Assembly (NCBI RefSeq): GCF_927904885.1
Contig: NZ_CAKMNW010000034.1
Location: 1-45,529 of the forward strand
Direction: 5' to 3'
From: Candidatus Nitrotoga sp. M5
GTDB taxonomy: Bacteria > Pseudomonadota > Gammaproteobacteria > Burkholderiales > Gallionellaceae
Length of the DNA: 45,529 nucleotides
Positions 1 to 10,517 of this stretch are shown in pieces (within the stretch, counting starts at the first letter, position 1; each line of letters begins with the position of its first letter). Under the pieces are notes generated by a model, which was not told the origin of the DNA, made no database searches, and saw only the letters and a list, made by a program, of their open reading frames with translations. Position numbers and translations under genes: made by a program.

Positions 1-113
1 GCTGCTTGCGTAGCCTGATCTGAACGACAGAATCGAATAATTCAGTGTCGACTAAATAATCCTGTAGGTTTCATCTCCTCTTTAAATTTTTTTTGTTCAC
101 TCAGGAAATTACT

Positions 114-290
114 ATGCTTTATGTCAATTTTCGCTTCACTAGTACCCTTAAGTCGCGAACAGAAATCAAAGATCGCAGTAGAAATGATCGTGCTTTGGAG
201 CGTATTGCACGCAAACCAAAGTATTACACCTCCATTGCCTTTAACGAACTGCCAGACGAACTGTGCGATTACAGAAAAGTTGCCAGATGA
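114..290 (+). CDS. Small hypothetical ORF coupled to the flavoprotein gene
   Basis: A 58-residue basic reading frame. The ATG at 114 follows an AGGAA Shine-Dalgarno-like box at 103-107; a TTG at 93 would add seven residues. The stop codon overlaps the ATG at 287 of the next gene (ATGA), an arrangement usual for translationally coupled genes. The product is rich in Arg/Lys, has no signal peptide or membrane segment, and I recognise no family. The ribosome-binding site and the overlap are the only support for it being real. It could be a leader ORF for the flavoprotein. Confidence 0.4.
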   Translation: MLYVNFRFTSTLKSRTEIKDRSRNDRALERIARKPKYYTSIAFNELPDELCDYRKVAR

Positions 291-1534
291 AGGATGAGCT
301 GAACTTCAGATCAGTTGCTGTCATTGGTGGAGGGCCTGCGGGGCTGATGGCTGCAGAGGTGTTGATTCAGGGCGGAGTAAGAGTCGATCTTTACGACGCC
401 ATGCCATCAGTGGGACGCAAGTTTCTGATGGCTGGCAAGGGTGGAATGAACATCACGCATTCTGAGCCGATAACGCTTTTCCTTTCGCGTTACGGTGCGC
501 ATAGCGCCCAAGTCAAGCCGCTGCTTGACGCCTTCGGGCCGGAGGCTTTGCGAGAGTGGGTGCATAACCTCGGTATAGCGACATTCGTCGGTACGTCTGG
601 GCGCGTATTTCCGACTGACATGAAAGCGGCGCCGCTCTTGCGCGCTTGGTTGCATCGCTTACGTGAGACAGGCGTGCATTTTCATATGCGTCATCGCTGG
701 TGTGGGTGGGATGAAAATGGTGCGCTTCGTTTTGCTACACCACAGGGCGAACACACCGCGAATGTTGATGCAGTGGTGTTGGCACAGGGTGGTGGCAGTT
801 GGGCGCGGCTCGGTTCTGATGGCGCATGGATGCCGTTGCTTGCGCAGTGCGGCATGTCCGTTGTGCCATTACGGCCTGCAAACTGCGGTTTCGATGTTGG
901 CTGGAGCGAGCACTTTAGCTCACGCTTCGCTGGACATCCGCTAAAAGCGGTGACGGTGACGTTCACCGATGCAACGGGAGTGTTACACCGTCGGCAGGGT
1001 GACCTCATGGTGACTGCGACCGGGGTTGAAGGCGGCCTGATCTACGCTTTGTCTGCACTCCTGCGCGATGAGATTGCAGCTACAGGCGCGGCAGTCGTAT
1101 ACCTTGATCTCACGCCCGGAAAAGATTTGCCGCGTGTTATCTCCGAAATAGCGCATCCGCGTGGTTCCCGCTCGATGTCCAGCCATTTGCAGAGTCGAGC
1201 AAACATCAGGGGAGTAAAAACTGGTCTGCTGCGCGAACTGGTGCCGCCATCAGACTTCGCTAGCCCTGAGCGCCTTGCGGCTGCAATTAAATCATTGCCG
1301 TTGCGCCTTATCGCATCGCGCCCGCTTGATGAGGCCATCAGCAGTGCAGGGGGCGTTGCTTTCGAGGCGCTGGATGAGTGCTTGATGGTACGCGCTATAC
1401 CCGGCGTATTCTGTGCGGGTGAAATGCTTGATTGGGAAGCGCCCACCGGTGGTTATCTGCTCACCGCCTGTTTCGCAAGTGGGCGTACCGCAGGGTTAGG
1501 AGCACTGGGGTACTTGGCAGCCTGTCGGACTTAA
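287..1534 (+). CDS. NAD(P)/FAD-dependent flavoprotein, HI0933/BaiN (TIGR03862-like) family
   Basis: A 415-residue predicted flavoprotein. A dinucleotide-binding GGGPAGLMAAE motif lies within the first 30 residues. It is followed by GRKFLMAGKGGMNITHSE, characteristic of the HI0933-like family, and a C-terminal FAD-contact segment (AGEMLDWEAPTGGYLL). Length and motif order fit the TIGR03862 branch. The substrate is unknown; related BaiN proteins are NAD(P)H-linked reductases. The in-frame start at 263 is less likely than the ATG at 287, which overlaps the stop of the preceding small ORF and directly precedes the Rossmann motif. It is probably cytosolic because no signal sequence is visible. Confidence 0.85.
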   Translation: MKDELNFRSVAVIGGGPAGLMAAEVLIQGGVRVDLYDAMPSVGRKFLMAGKGGMNITHSEPITLFLSRYGAHSAQVKPLLDAFGPEALREWVHNLGIATFVGTSGRVFPTDMKAAPLLRAWLHRLRETGVHFHMRHRWCGWDENGALRFATPQGEHTANVDAVVLAQGGGSWARLGSDGAWMPLLAQCGMSVVPLRPANCGFDVGWSEHFSSRFAGHPLKAVTVTFTDATGVLHRRQGDLMVTATGVEGGLIYALSALLRDEIAATGAAVVYLDLTPGKDLPRVISEIAHPRGSRSMSSHLQSRANIRGVKTGLLRELVPPSDFASPERLAAAIKSLPLRLIASRPLDEAISSAGGVAFEALDECLMVRAIPGVFCAGEMLDWEAPTGGYLLTACFASGRTAGLGALGYLAACRT

Positions 1535-1718
1535 AGAATCGTAGCCAAAATTGAGCTGAATGAGGGGTGATTTTGCGAGCTTTTAATTTGCGGCGAAGTG
1601 ACCGCTTACTCCACAAATATTTTTTATTATTTGTTCAAACTGCGTAGTTTCGCTGCATTTCGCAGCATATAGTACCTACAGTTTTAGTTGGCCGATGTCA
1701 GTTCCACCCCCGACGCGT

Positions 1719-1724
1719 TATAAT
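1719..1724 (+). promoter_or_regulatory. Probable -10 box for acnA
   Basis: A perfect TATAAT lies 41 nt upstream of the acnA start codon, in the 230-nt gap after the flavoprotein gene. I cannot see a good -35 hexamer at standard spacing (TGTCAG at 1696-1701 is poor). The promoter is therefore weakly supported or activator-dependent. The rest of the gap (1535-1718) shows no gene. Confidence 0.4.
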
Positions 1725-1764
1725 TGCGTTTTTTCATTCATAGCTTTCATTCGGAACCTTCGCC

Positions 1765-4644
1765 ATGTCGCATAATCTGTTCAATACTCGCCAAACATTC
1801 ACTCTCGCCAACGGCAAAACTGGCACGTTATACTCCTTGCAAGCACTTGAAACAGCAGGGCTGGGGAAAATTTCACGCTTGCCGGTTTCCGTCCGCATTG
1901 TGCTTGAAGCGGTGCTGCGCAATTACGATGGCAAGAAAATCAGCGAAGCGCACATTCGCCAACTGGCGAGCTGGCAGCCAAATGCACCACGCACCGAAGA
2001 AATTCCGTTCGTAGTAGCACGTATCGTGTTGCAGGATTTTACCGGCATTCCGCTGCTGGTTGACCTCGCCACCATGCGCGATGCCGCTGTGAAGCTTGGC
2101 AAAGATCCGATGATCATTGAACCGTTGGTGCCAGTGGATCTGGTAGTGGATCATTCTGTACAGGTGGATTATTACAACAGTCCGGATGCGTTGCGACTCA
2201 ATATGGAGTTGGAGTTTGAACGTAATAATGAGCGCTACAAATTCATGAAATGGGGCATGCAGGCATTTGATACGTTCAAGGTGGTGCCGCCCGGCGTCGG
2301 CATTGTGCATCAGGTGAATTTGGAATATCTGGCGCGCGGCGTGCTGCAAAAAGATGGCGTTTATTATCCCGATACGCTGGTAGGTACCGACAGCCATACC
2401 ACTATGATTAATGGCGTCGGCGTAGTCGGATGGGGTGTGGGCGGCATTGAAGCAGAAGCAGGCATGCTTGGCCAGCCGGTCTATTTCCTCACGCCGGATG
2501 TGGTGGGTGTTCATCTCACGGGCAAGTTGCGCGAAGGTATCACCGCGACCGATCTGGTGTTGACCGTCACCGAAATGCTGCGCAAGCATAAAGTGGTGGG
2601 AAAGTTTGTGGAATTTTTCGGTTCAGGCACCGCTGCGCTTACCCTGCCGGATCGCGCCACCCTTGCCAACATGGCGCCGGAATACGGCGCAACAATGGGT
2701 TTTTTCCCAGTGGACGACATAACGTCGGACTACTTGCGCAATACCGGGCGCAGTGATGAAGAAGTGGATGCCTTCCAGTCCTACTTTAAAGCGCAAGGGT
2801 TGTATGGCATACCTGATGCAGGCGAAATCGATTACAGCAGTGTTGTCGAGCTGGATTTGAACAGCATCGAACCTTCTCTGGCCGGACCAAAGCGTCCGCA
2901 AGACCGCGTACCGCTCTCTGGGATGAAAGAGAATTTCAATGCTTTGTTCAGCAAGTCGGTGGCAGAGAACGGCTTCAACCAGTCGGCTGAAAATTTAAAA
3001 AAACGATATATAACTGATTTGGCCGATCTTAGCGGGAACGTTTGTGTACCCATCGCCGGAGGTGGCCTGCAGGATCAGGAAAGCGCACCCGCTGGAAACG
3101 GTACACAAAGTAAGAACAACACCAGCACCGTGACTGAAATCGAGATGATGGATAACCACCCGACACCCAGCGTGCGCTGCGAAACAAGCGGTGAGATGAT
3201 GCCGGCATTACAGCTGCGTCATGGCGATGTATTAATAGCTGCCATCACTTCCTGTACCAATACTTCCAACCCCAGTGTGATGCTGGCGGCAGGTTTGCTT
3301 GCGAAAAAGGCGGTGGAAGCAGGTCTTCGCGTGCAGCCGCACATTAAAACGTCGCTCGCCCCCGGCTCACGCGTGGTGACGGACTATTTGACTCACTCTG
3401 GTCTGCTACCCTATATGGAGCAACTCGGTTTCCGACTGGTGGGTTATGGTTGCACCACTTGTATCGGCAATTCTGGCCCATTGAATGCAAAAATAGAAGA
3501 TGCCATTCTCACTCACGATTTGATTGCAGCAGCAGTGTTGTCCGGTAATCGCAACTTTGAGGCACGCGTCCATGCCAACATTAAGGCCAACTTTCTTGCC
3601 AGCCCGCCGCTGGTCGTTGCCTTTGCTCTGGCTGGCAGAGTAAATATTAATCTGGATAGTGAACCAATTGGCATCGGCCGCAATGGTCAATTAGTCTATC
3701 TGAAAGATATCTGGCCGAGCAGTGCGGAAATCCATGCAGCAATGAAATTTGCCGCTGACCCCATGGTGTATCGTCGGCTATATACTGACCTTACTCGCGA
3801 CCTGCCACTGTGGAACGGTATTGCGGCTCCCGCTGGCAACCAGTACCACTGGGATGATTCCACTTACATTGCGCGCCCACCGTACTTCGACGATTTTGGC
3901 ATGACTGTCGGTAGTGTTGCCGACATCCGTAATGCCAAGCCGCTAGGCATTTTCGGTGACTCGGTTACCACTGATCACATTAGCCCGGCTGGTAGTTTTA
4001 AATCCACTACTTCTGCTGGCAAATACTTGCAAAGTAAAGGCGTGGCCATCAAGGATTTCAACAGTTACGGCGCACGACGCGGTAATCATGAGGTCATGAT
4101 CCGCGGCACTTTTGCCAACGTGCGTATAAAGAATCTGATGTTGCCACCCAATGCTGACGGCAGTCGCGTGGAAGGCGGCTACACGCTTTACAACGGTGAA
4201 CAGATAGCGATTTACGACGCAGCAATGAAATATATCGCAGATGGCACCCCTACTGTTATTTTTGCCGGGGAAGAATACGGCACGGGCTCATCTCGAGATT
4301 GGGCAGCGAAAGGCACACAGTTGCTGGGTGTGAAAGCAGTCGTGGCGAAGAGCTTTGAGCGCATCCATCGCAGCAATCTGGTGGGCATGGGTGTACTGCC
4401 TTTACAATTCAAGGGCGACGACAGCGTCGCTTCGCTTAAACTGACCGGCGAAGAAACATTCGATCTCACCGGCATAGAAAATGTCATTAAGCCACAACAG
4501 GATGTAATGCTCACCGTCAAGCGTCGGGATGGAAGCACGCAACAAGTTAAGCTGCTGCTGCGGATCGACACGCCCGTCGAAGTGGATTACTACCGCCATG
4601 GTGGCATTCTGCCTTATGTACTGCGCGAGCTGGTAACTCAGTAG
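1765..4644 (+). CDS. acnA: Aconitate hydratase A
   Basis: A TCA-cycle aconitase of the AcnA/IRP1 type that interconverts citrate and isocitrate in the cytosol. The 959-residue protein has the three [4Fe-4S] ligand cysteines: Cys497 in [10 protein letters not shown], and Cys563 and Cys566 in [12 protein letters not shown]. It also has the C-terminal swivel-domain motif [10 protein letters not shown]. The usual AcnA length is near 890 residues. The excess lies mostly in a Gly/Ser/Asn-rich linker at about residues 425-485, just before the first cysteine motif. The start ATG has no strong ribosome-binding site but matches the expected N-terminus. The gene stands alone and converges with purT. Confidence 0.95.
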   Translation: MSHNLFNTRQTFTLANGKTGTLYSLQALETAGLGKISRLPVSVRIVLEAVLRNYDGKKISEAHIRQLASWQPNAPRTEEIPFVVARIVLQDFTGIPLLVDLATMRDAAVKLGKDPMIIEPLVPVDLVVDHSVQVDYYNSPDALRLNMELEFERNNERYKFMKWGMQAFDTFKVVPPGVGIVHQVNLEYLARGVLQKDGVYYPDTLVGTDSHTTMINGVGVVGWGVGGIEAEAGMLGQPVYFLTPDVVGVHLTGKLREGITATDLVLTVTEMLRKHKVVGKFVEFFGSGTAALTLPDRATLANMAPEYGATMGFFPVDDITSDYLRNTGRSDEEVDAFQSYFKAQGLYGIPDAGEIDYSSVVELDLNSIEPSLAGPKRPQDRVPLSGMKENFNALFSKSVAENGFNQSAENLKKRYITDLADLSGNVCVPIAGGGLQDQESAPAGNGTQSKNNTSTVTEIEMMDNHPTPSVRCETSGEMMPALQLRHGDVLIAAITSCTNTSNPSVMLAAGLLAKKAVEAGLRVQPHIKTSLAPGSRVVTDYLTHSGLLPYMEQLGFRLVGYGCTTCIGNSGPLNAKIEDAILTHDLIAAAVLSGNRNFEARVHANIKANFLASPPLVVAFALAGRVNINLDSEPIGIGRNGQLVYLKDIWPSSAEIHAAMKFAADPMVYRRLYTDLTRDLPLWNGIAAPAGNQYHWDDSTYIARPPYFDDFGMTVGSVADIRNAKPLGIFGDSVTTDHISPAGSFKSTTSAGKYLQSKGVAIKDFNSYGARRGNHEVMIRGTFANVRIKNLMLPPNADGSRVEGGYTLYNGEQIAIYDAAMKYIADGTPTVIFAGEEYGTGSSRDWAAKGTQLLGVKAVVAKSFERIHRSNLVGMGVLPLQFKGDDSVASLKLTGEETFDLTGIENVIKPQQDVMLTVKRRDGSTQQVKLLLRIDTPVEVDYYRHGGILPYVLRELVTQ

Positions 4645-4686
4645 TATCAATACTCGACAGCAATATTAATAATGCTTCATGCAGCA

Positions 4687-4721
4687 GTGGATCCAGATGT
4701 GTTTAAACATTTGGATCCCAC
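4687..4721. terminator. Hairpin between convergent acnA and purT
   Basis: An inverted repeat GTGGATCCAGATGT / ACATTTGGATCCCAC flanks a 6-nt loop, with one mismatch and one extra base. It sits 43 nt past the acnA stop and 49 nt past the purT stop, so it could serve both convergent genes. No run of T follows on either strand, so factor-independent termination is not certain. Confidence 0.5.
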
Positions 4722-4769
4722 CCGTTCAAGAAGTTAAATGATGCTGCCTTCTGGCAACCGGAAATAACA

Positions 4770-5981
4770 CTAAACCTTGACTGGCACCACTTTGCTGGCA
4801 GCCAGTTTTGCGCGTACCCTTGCTTCGTCGGTATTTGCTCCGTTCGCCAACGCCACGCCCATGCGCCGTTTGGAAAACGATTGCGGTTTACCAAACAAGC
4901 GTAAATCGCTTTGCGGGACACGTAACGCTTCATCGACACCAGTGAAAGCAATAACCGATTCTTCCAGTTGTCCGTAAATCACGGCGCTTGCGCCCGGTGC
5001 ACGCAAAGCGGTGCTTACAGGCAGTCCAAGTATGGCGCGAGCATGCAACTCAAACTCATTCTGAACCTGACTGCACATCGTAACCATGCCAGTGTCGTGC
5101 GGACGTGGGCTGACTTCACTGAACCATACCTCATCGCCATTGACGAACAGCTCTACGCCAAAGATGCCTAAGCCCCCGAGATTGTCCGTAACTTTCCTGG
5201 AAATATCTCGTGTGCGCTTTAAAGCCAGCTCAGACATAGCCTGCGGCTGCCAGCTTTCAACATAATCTCCGGCAATTTGGACATGTCCGATTGGTTCGCA
5301 AAAATGAGTTTCAACTTCGCCATTACTACCTATCGCACGTATGGTGAGCTGAGTAATTTCATATTCGAAATTAATAAAACCCTCGACGATTACCCGCCCC
5401 TGGTTCACGCGGCTGCCGCTGGCGGCATCATTCCACGCTTGCTCCACATCTGCCGCACTATCGACTTTGGACTGTCCTTTGCCGGAGGAAGACATCACTG
5501 GTTTCACCACGCATGGATAACCGATGCCGTTATCGATCGCGGCACGTAACGATTCCAGACTGCTGGCAAAGGCATAAGGAGAAGTGGCCAATCCCAGTGT
5601 TTCTGCTGCAAGGCGGCGAATCCCCTCTCGGTGCATGGTAAGTTGCACGGCACGTGCGGTGGGAATAACCCGCGCCAAGCCCTCTCGCTCGATCTCGACC
5701 AACATGTCGGTCGCAATCGCTTCGATCTCCGGTACGATTAGGTGCGGCTGTTCGCGCTCGATCAGATTACGCAATGCCGCAGCATCTGTCATGTTGATGA
5801 CATGTGCGCGATGTGCCACCTGATGTCCCGGTGCATTGGGATAACGATCCACGGCTATCGTCTCTACGCCCAAGCGTTGCAAAGCGATGATAACTTCCTT
5901 GCCGAGTTCACCGCTGCCCAGCAACATAACTTTGGTAGCAGAGGGGCTGAGTGGGGTGCCGAATGTGAGTTGTTTTTTCAT
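4770..5981 (-). CDS. purT: Formate-dependent phosphoribosylglycinamide formyltransferase (GAR transformylase 2)
   Basis: An ATP-grasp enzyme of purine synthesis that uses formate and ATP to formylate GAR, giving FGAR without folate. The 403-residue length is normal for PurT. It begins with the family's typical [10 protein letters not shown] nucleotide-binding motif. It carries the ATP-grasp core ([18 protein letters not shown] at about residues 153-171) and the metal-binding [25 protein letters not shown] stretch, described here by its key residues E, E and R. No strong ribosome-binding site is visible before the ATG. It is monocistronic and faces acnA. Confidence 0.95.
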   Translation of the reverse strand: MKKQLTFGTPLSPSATKVMLLGSGELGKEVIIALQRLGVETIAVDRYPNAPGHQVAHRAHVINMTDAAALRNLIEREQPHLIVPEIEAIATDMLVEIEREGLARVIPTARAVQLTMHREGIRRLAAETLGLATSPYAFASSLESLRAAIDNGIGYPCVVKPVMSSSGKGQSKVDSAADVEQAWNDAASGSRVNQGRVIVEGFINFEYEITQLTIRAIGSNGEVETHFCEPIGHVQIAGDYVESWQPQAMSELALKRTRDISRKVTDNLGGLGIFGVELFVNGDEVWFSEVSPRPHDTGMVTMCSQVQNEFELHARAILGLPVSTALRAPGASAVIYGQLEESVIAFTGVDEALRVPQSDLRLFGKPQSFSKRRMGVALANGANTDEARVRAKLAASKVVPVKV

Positions 5982-5987
5982 ATCTAA

Positions 5988-6363
5988 ATTTCGGAGCTAG
6001 CTCCCTCTTTAAAATGCACTTGATATAATTATTTTAAAAATTAAATACGTCCTGCAAAAGGTTCGGATTGTGGTTTTGCTCGTACGATCTTACCTTAGAG
6101 GTACCTTTCTTACTGTAACTACTCCGTTTAAACTGGCTTTATTCCATATTATTTAACTGTGAATTTCACAAAAAATACAGCGACTGGCTCGGACTAAATA
6201 TCAGCAACTCCTTTATTTTATGGCTAAAACTAAGACTAATGGAAGCTTGGCGCTCAGCTTCAAAGTCAGTCGGTAAACCTACGCCGGAAAATAATTTAAA
6301 TTCCGGGCTAAAGTCAGTTGATTTATAACCAAGCATGACCGTTGTACCAAAGGAAGTAATAAA
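5988..6363. other. AT-rich gap between purT and the broken cyclase gene
   Basis: A 376-nt AT-rich stretch without a supportable gene. It holds an inverted repeat, GCCGGAA (6283-6289) with TTCCGGGC (6301-6308), separated by an AT loop. This lies downstream of the minus-strand cyclase gene and could be a termination hairpin, although no T-run follows. The purT promoter should lie close to 6000, but I see no convincing boxes. Confidence 0.4.
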
Positions 6364-8203
6364 TTAAGCGCTTTTCATAATGGGCATCTGCGTGGGTGCT
6401 GGCGCGCCAACCACTCGATTACGCCCAGTCTGTTTGGCCTGATAAAGTGCAGCGTCTGCTCGTGCCAATGTTTCATCTACCGTTTCATCCGAAAATCTCT
6501 CTGCAACACCCGCACTAAAAGTAATGAGTACACGCTCGTTATTATTTAGAAAAAAATTCTTGGTTAGATCGCGCTGCACTCCTTTAACTATTTCTATTGC
6601 ATCATCTATTTTTGTGCCAGGAAGTATAATAGTGAATTCCTCACCACCGTAGCGGGCCAGCATATCGGTACTGCGTATTACGTTCTTAACCACTTTTGCC
6701 AAGTGTGCCAGTGCCACATCACCAGCAGAGTGTCCAAGGGTATCGTTAATTTTTTTAAAATGATCAATGTCCATCATTGCAAGTGATATAGGTGTGCCAT
6801 GCCTATCTGTTCTGTCGAATTCTTGCACCAGCGCCGCATCCATACCGCGTCTATTCAGCGCACCTGTTAAAAAATCCTAGTGCGCAGTTTCACTTATATA
6901 GTCAAGCTTTGTAGTGAGTTCATTAATTTTTTCCTCAGCTTCGCCCACTTTTTTCTGAGTTTCTTGGAAGACTGCAAGATTACGTTTCACATTCACACTC
7001 ATTCTACCTATATCGTTCACCAAATCCTCAAGTATGGCGTCTAAATGGGTTATGTCATGTGTCGATGTGATTTGCTCCTGATAATTCTTGAGCTTAAGTT
7101 GATAACTATCCGTGCTATCTGTCATGTCTGCCAAATTATTTACAAAATTTGCAGACATTTTTTGAATAGCTTCTTTAGCCTCAATGAGTCCAGGTCTGAT
7201 ATGTGATTGCTTATAGATTAGCTCTTTGAGGCTGCTTTTTGCATTGTAAAGTGCATCAATATTGATCGGCTTTGAAATAATCTCATGAACAGATTTTTAT
7301 CTGTCCATGTAACCCATTGTCTTCGATAGTCATCTCGCTCATGCTGGAAACCAGCAGACGCAGCATTTGAACAAGCAATTCCTGCATGCGACGCTGTACA
7401 TCGTTCTGCAACTCCGCACGGAGCAAGGTAGATTTTAGTGCCTCACTTAGCATATTCACTTCTTCTATTGTCAGAGATTCGCGCATGCGATTTAGCAGAA
7501 TTTCTATTCTCTGCGACGCACCTGAAGTATCAGCTAGTTGTGGAGCAATGGCTAAATCAATGGTTCTGATCAGCATGTCTCGCCAAACATTTGCCAATTC
7601 CTGCTGGCTTTTGCCAGTATCAAGTCCTGGATTAGATGGCTGAAATATTGCCTGAGTTGAAGGCTGTGCTTGCATTCCTTTTTTTTTGCTGGAGTGATTT
7701 ATTTCTGCAGTTTGTTGGGTTGCCGGATTTTTCTCCCAGGATAAGATTAAAATATGCATTTCCCGGCCCAACTGCTTGGGGTCATTGGAAAATTTGATTA
7801 ATACATGATTTAGTTTTTCAATTTTTTGACTCAGGTTAAAATTTTCATGATTAATTTCTAATTGTTTTAGAAGGGCGCATAAAAGCGTAGTCCAATTCAC
7901 CCCAACGTCTTCATCACCTTTTGAAAGAAGGCTGCGCAGGAAAGCCTCCAGTTCAGTCGGATCCGGTTTCTTAATTAAGTTACAAATGGTCTTGGCAACT
8001 TTTGTCAATTCGGGACGTTCCTTGCCCATCTCATCTAAAGCTTTTTCCAGCGATTGATAAGATTTTTCAGAATTGTCTACAGACACTACGCCTGCTATTG
8101 CGTCATAAACACGACGATAGTTATCCGGCGTTGGTGGAATCTTGTCATTGGAAAGGCGCATTAATGCTTGCCGAGCAAGCTCTATTGGTGTCATGTTTTT
8201 CAT
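6364..8203 (-). pseudogene. Diguanylate cyclase (GGDEF) gene with a frameshift and an amber stop
   Basis: Once corrected, this would encode a 612-residue protein. It has an N-terminal helical region (ATG at 8203, preceded by AGGATA), a coiled-coil middle and a C-terminal GGDEF domain that makes cyclic di-GMP. The domain keeps the RYGGEEF active-site motif and an upstream RSTD that fits the inhibitory I-site. Two lesions are visible. An extra base in the T5 run at 7294-7298 (A5 on the coding strand) shifts the frame and ends translation after an SEMTIEDNGLHG-containing segment. An in-frame TAG at 6877-6879 falls between the coiled coil (ending YISETAH) and DFLTGALNRRGMD. The fragments 7283-8203, 6877-7158 and 6364-6843 are the pieces. 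It could be a decaying gene, or sequence error could explain part of it. Confidence 0.8.
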
Positions 8204-8509
8204 ATCTATCCTGAACGCTTTTAGCGGCAAACAATATCACGCAATTTTTTGGTAACGTAGAAATGGGAGATCTGCGTTATACCCGTAGTTATATTTAAAG
8301 ATAATTGTCCTCAAATATGGTGTTCGATTTTTTGCAGGAACAAAATCTAAATAGAGGGCAATATGGAAGCCCCTGCTCCAGAAAGATATGACGATTGAAT
8401 TTGACTGTCAATTCTGAAAGCTAAAGTGGTAGGCTGGCTTTGATATCGGGTCGGGTGAACTGTGCCAATTTGAATCGACCATGTGAAATGTGCATTGCGT
8501 GACGCACGT

Positions 8510-8515
8510 TATAAT
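8510..8515 (+). promoter_or_regulatory. Probable -10 box for the ABC exporter gene
   Basis: A perfect TATAAT lies 26 nt before the preferred ATG at 8542 in the divergent gap (8231-8541) between the broken cyclase and the ABC exporter. No -35 hexamer at 16-18 nt spacing is convincing. The remainder of the gap shows no gene. Confidence 0.4.
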
Positions 8516-8541
8516 GAACCTCCCCTTTTTTGCACATCATA

Positions 8542-10320
8542 ATGCTCCCTCTTCCTGCCTCCTCAAATTCTGCGCCTCGTGGCGATTGGAATGTCATTCG
8601 CACCCTGCTGCCTTACCTGCTGGAATTCAAGAGTCGAGTTGTGCTGGCGTTATTGCTGCTGGTGCTGGCCAAACTGGCTAACGTGACAGTACCACTGTTA
8701 CTCAAAGAAATCGTGGATGCTCTGGATAAACCAAAAGCAATGCTTTTGGTGCCGGTGTCACTTGTGGTTGGCTATGGATTGCTGAGACTCTTCAGCACAC
8801 TGTTTGGCGAATTGCGCGATGCGGTATTTGCTAAGGTAACACAGCGTGCCATACGGCGCGTGGCACTCAAACTGTTTGTTCATCTACATAGCTTAAGTCT
8901 GCGCTTCCATCTGGAGCGGCAGACTGGTGGCGTATCGCGTGACATTGAACGTGGTACGAAAGGAATAAGCTTTTTACTCAATTTTATGCTGTTCAGCATA
9001 TTGCCGACGTTGCTGGAAATTGGCCTGGTTGCCGGCATTCTATTTTATAAATATAACCCTTGGTTTGCGATTATCACTTTCATTACACTGACTGTGTACA
9101 TCGTCTTTACCTTATTCATTACCGAGTGGCGCATGGTATTTCGCCGCTCCATGAATGATATGGATTCAAAGGCAAACACGCGCGCCATAGATAGTCTGCT
9201 TAACTATGAAACGGTAAAGTATTTTGGTAACGAGGACTATGAGGCGCGACGCTACGATGAACACATGAGCAAGTGGGAAACTTCGGCGGTGAAGAACCAG
9301 ACTTCTTTGGCAACGTTGAATTCTGGACAGAGTACTATTATTGCCATCGGCATGACTGCGTTGATGTTGCTGGCTTCGAACGGAGTGGTCAAAGGGGAAT
9401 TGACCTTGGGCGACCTGGTTCTCATCAATGTTTTCATGTTGCAGCTTTATATGCCACTGCATTTTCTGGGCTTTGTTTATCGTGAGATCAAGCATTCTCT
9501 GGTGGATATGGAAAAAATGTTCCGCCTGCTTGATGAAAACCGTGAGATACAAAATGCGCCAGATGCGTTTGAGCTGAAGCTTGGCCAAGCTTCAGTTCGG
9601 TTTGAGCAGGTGTGTTTTTCTTACGAGCCTAAGCGGCAAATTTTATTTGATATCAGTTTTGATATTCCGACTGGACATACGGTCGCTGTGGTAGGTTCAA
9701 GCGGAGCGGGAAAATCTACCTTGTCACGATTGCTGTTCCGTTTTTATGATGTCGATTCAGGACGCATACTGATAGAGAATCAGGATATTCGCAAGGTGAC
9801 GCAGGCCAGCTTGCGCGCCGCGATTGGTATCGTGCCACAAGACACCGTGCTGTTTAACGATAGCATTTATTACAATATAGCTTATGGCCGTCCCGAAGCT
9901 ACACGTGAAGAAGTTTTGTATGCGGCGAAATCGGCCCATATTCATGCTTTTATAATATCTTTACCGGATGGCTACGATACCATGGTAGGCGAGCGTGGAT
10001 TAAAGTTGTCTGGCGGGGAGAAGCAGCGTGTGGCGATTGCGCGCGCTATCCTTAAAAATCCTGCTATCCTGATTTTTGATGAAGCGACTTCTGCATTGGA
10101 TTCAAAATCCGAGAAGGTGATTCAGCATGAATTACGCAACGTTGCACATGATCGTACCACACTGATTATTGCTCATCGCCTCTCTACTATCGTGGATGCG
10201 AACCAGATATTGGTAATGGAGGATGGGCGAATTGCTGAGCGTGGTACTCACCGTGAGTTACTGGCGAAACAAGGTGCATATGCGCAAATGTGGGCTTTGC
10301 AACAGCAAAAAAAAGAGTGA
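8542..10320 (+). CDS. ABC exporter, fused membrane and ATPase domains (Atm1/HMT1/MsbA-like)
   Basis: A 592-residue half-transporter that should work as a homodimer in the inner membrane. Residues of about 1-310 form a type-IV exporter membrane domain with about six hydrophobic helices. The ATPase domain follows, with Walker A GSSGAGKST at about 385-393, signature LSGGEKQR from about 489, Walker B ILIFDEATSALD and the switch His in IIAHRLSTI. The conserved NYETVKYFGNE segment in the membrane domain is typical of the Atm1/ABCB7 branch, which exports glutathione- or sulfur-linked compounds and metals. The substrate here is inferred, not shown. The TTG at 8530 is an alternative start. It lies upstream of leuC but is separated by about 200 nt. 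Confidence 0.88.
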   Translation: MLPLPASSNSAPRGDWNVIRTLLPYLLEFKSRVVLALLLLVLAKLANVTVPLLLKEIVDALDKPKAMLLVPVSLVVGYGLLRLFSTLFGELRDAVFAKVTQRAIRRVALKLFVHLHSLSLRFHLERQTGGVSRDIERGTKGISFLLNFMLFSILPTLLEIGLVAGILFYKYNPWFAIITFITLTVYIVFTLFITEWRMVFRRSMNDMDSKANTRAIDSLLNYETVKYFGNEDYEARRYDEHMSKWETSAVKNQTSLATLNSGQSTIIAIGMTALMLLASNGVVKGELTLGDLVLINVFMLQLYMPLHFLGFVYREIKHSLVDMEKMFRLLDENREIQNAPDAFELKLGQASVRFEQVCFSYEPKRQILFDISFDIPTGHTVAVVGSSGAGKSTLSRLLFRFYDVDSGRILIENQDIRKVTQASLRAAIGIVPQDTVLFNDSIYYNIAYGRPEATREEVLYAAKSAHIHAFIISLPDGYDTMVGERGLKLSGGEKQRVAIARAILKNPAILIFDEATSALDSKSEKVIQHELRNVAHDRTTLIIAHRLSTIVDANQILVMEDGRIAERGTHRELLAKQGAYAQMWALQQQKKE

Positions 10321-10517
10321 CCAAATCCTAATTGTGTGTTGGTGCATTTTTGCCCAGTACTTTGCCAAAGTAAAATTAGCCTGAGCGTCTTGATCACAGG
10401 TTACTGTTGTTTGGAAAAACACAGCCATCCTCTCCAGCATCATGTGTTTATAGAGGCCGTTCGTGGCGACAGTCCTCATGCTGTGGCATAATCATGAGCT
10501 ATAAAACGGAAGTGAAT

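Noticed and set aside
1873..2589. Long minus-strand open frame (238 codons) inside acnA
   Set aside because: Lies fully within a clear aconitase reading frame, has no ribosome-binding site and a His/Gln-rich composition typical of antisense frames.
6364..6843. Independent short GGDEF protein starting at 6843
   Set aside because: Lacks the first helix and the DFLTGALNRR segment that lie just upstream beyond the amber codon, so it is better read as the 3' part of a broken gene.
10358..10372. TACTTT-GCC-AAAGTA hairpin after the ABC exporter gene as terminator
   Set aside because: Only six pairs, A/T-rich, with no T-run, so too weak to call.
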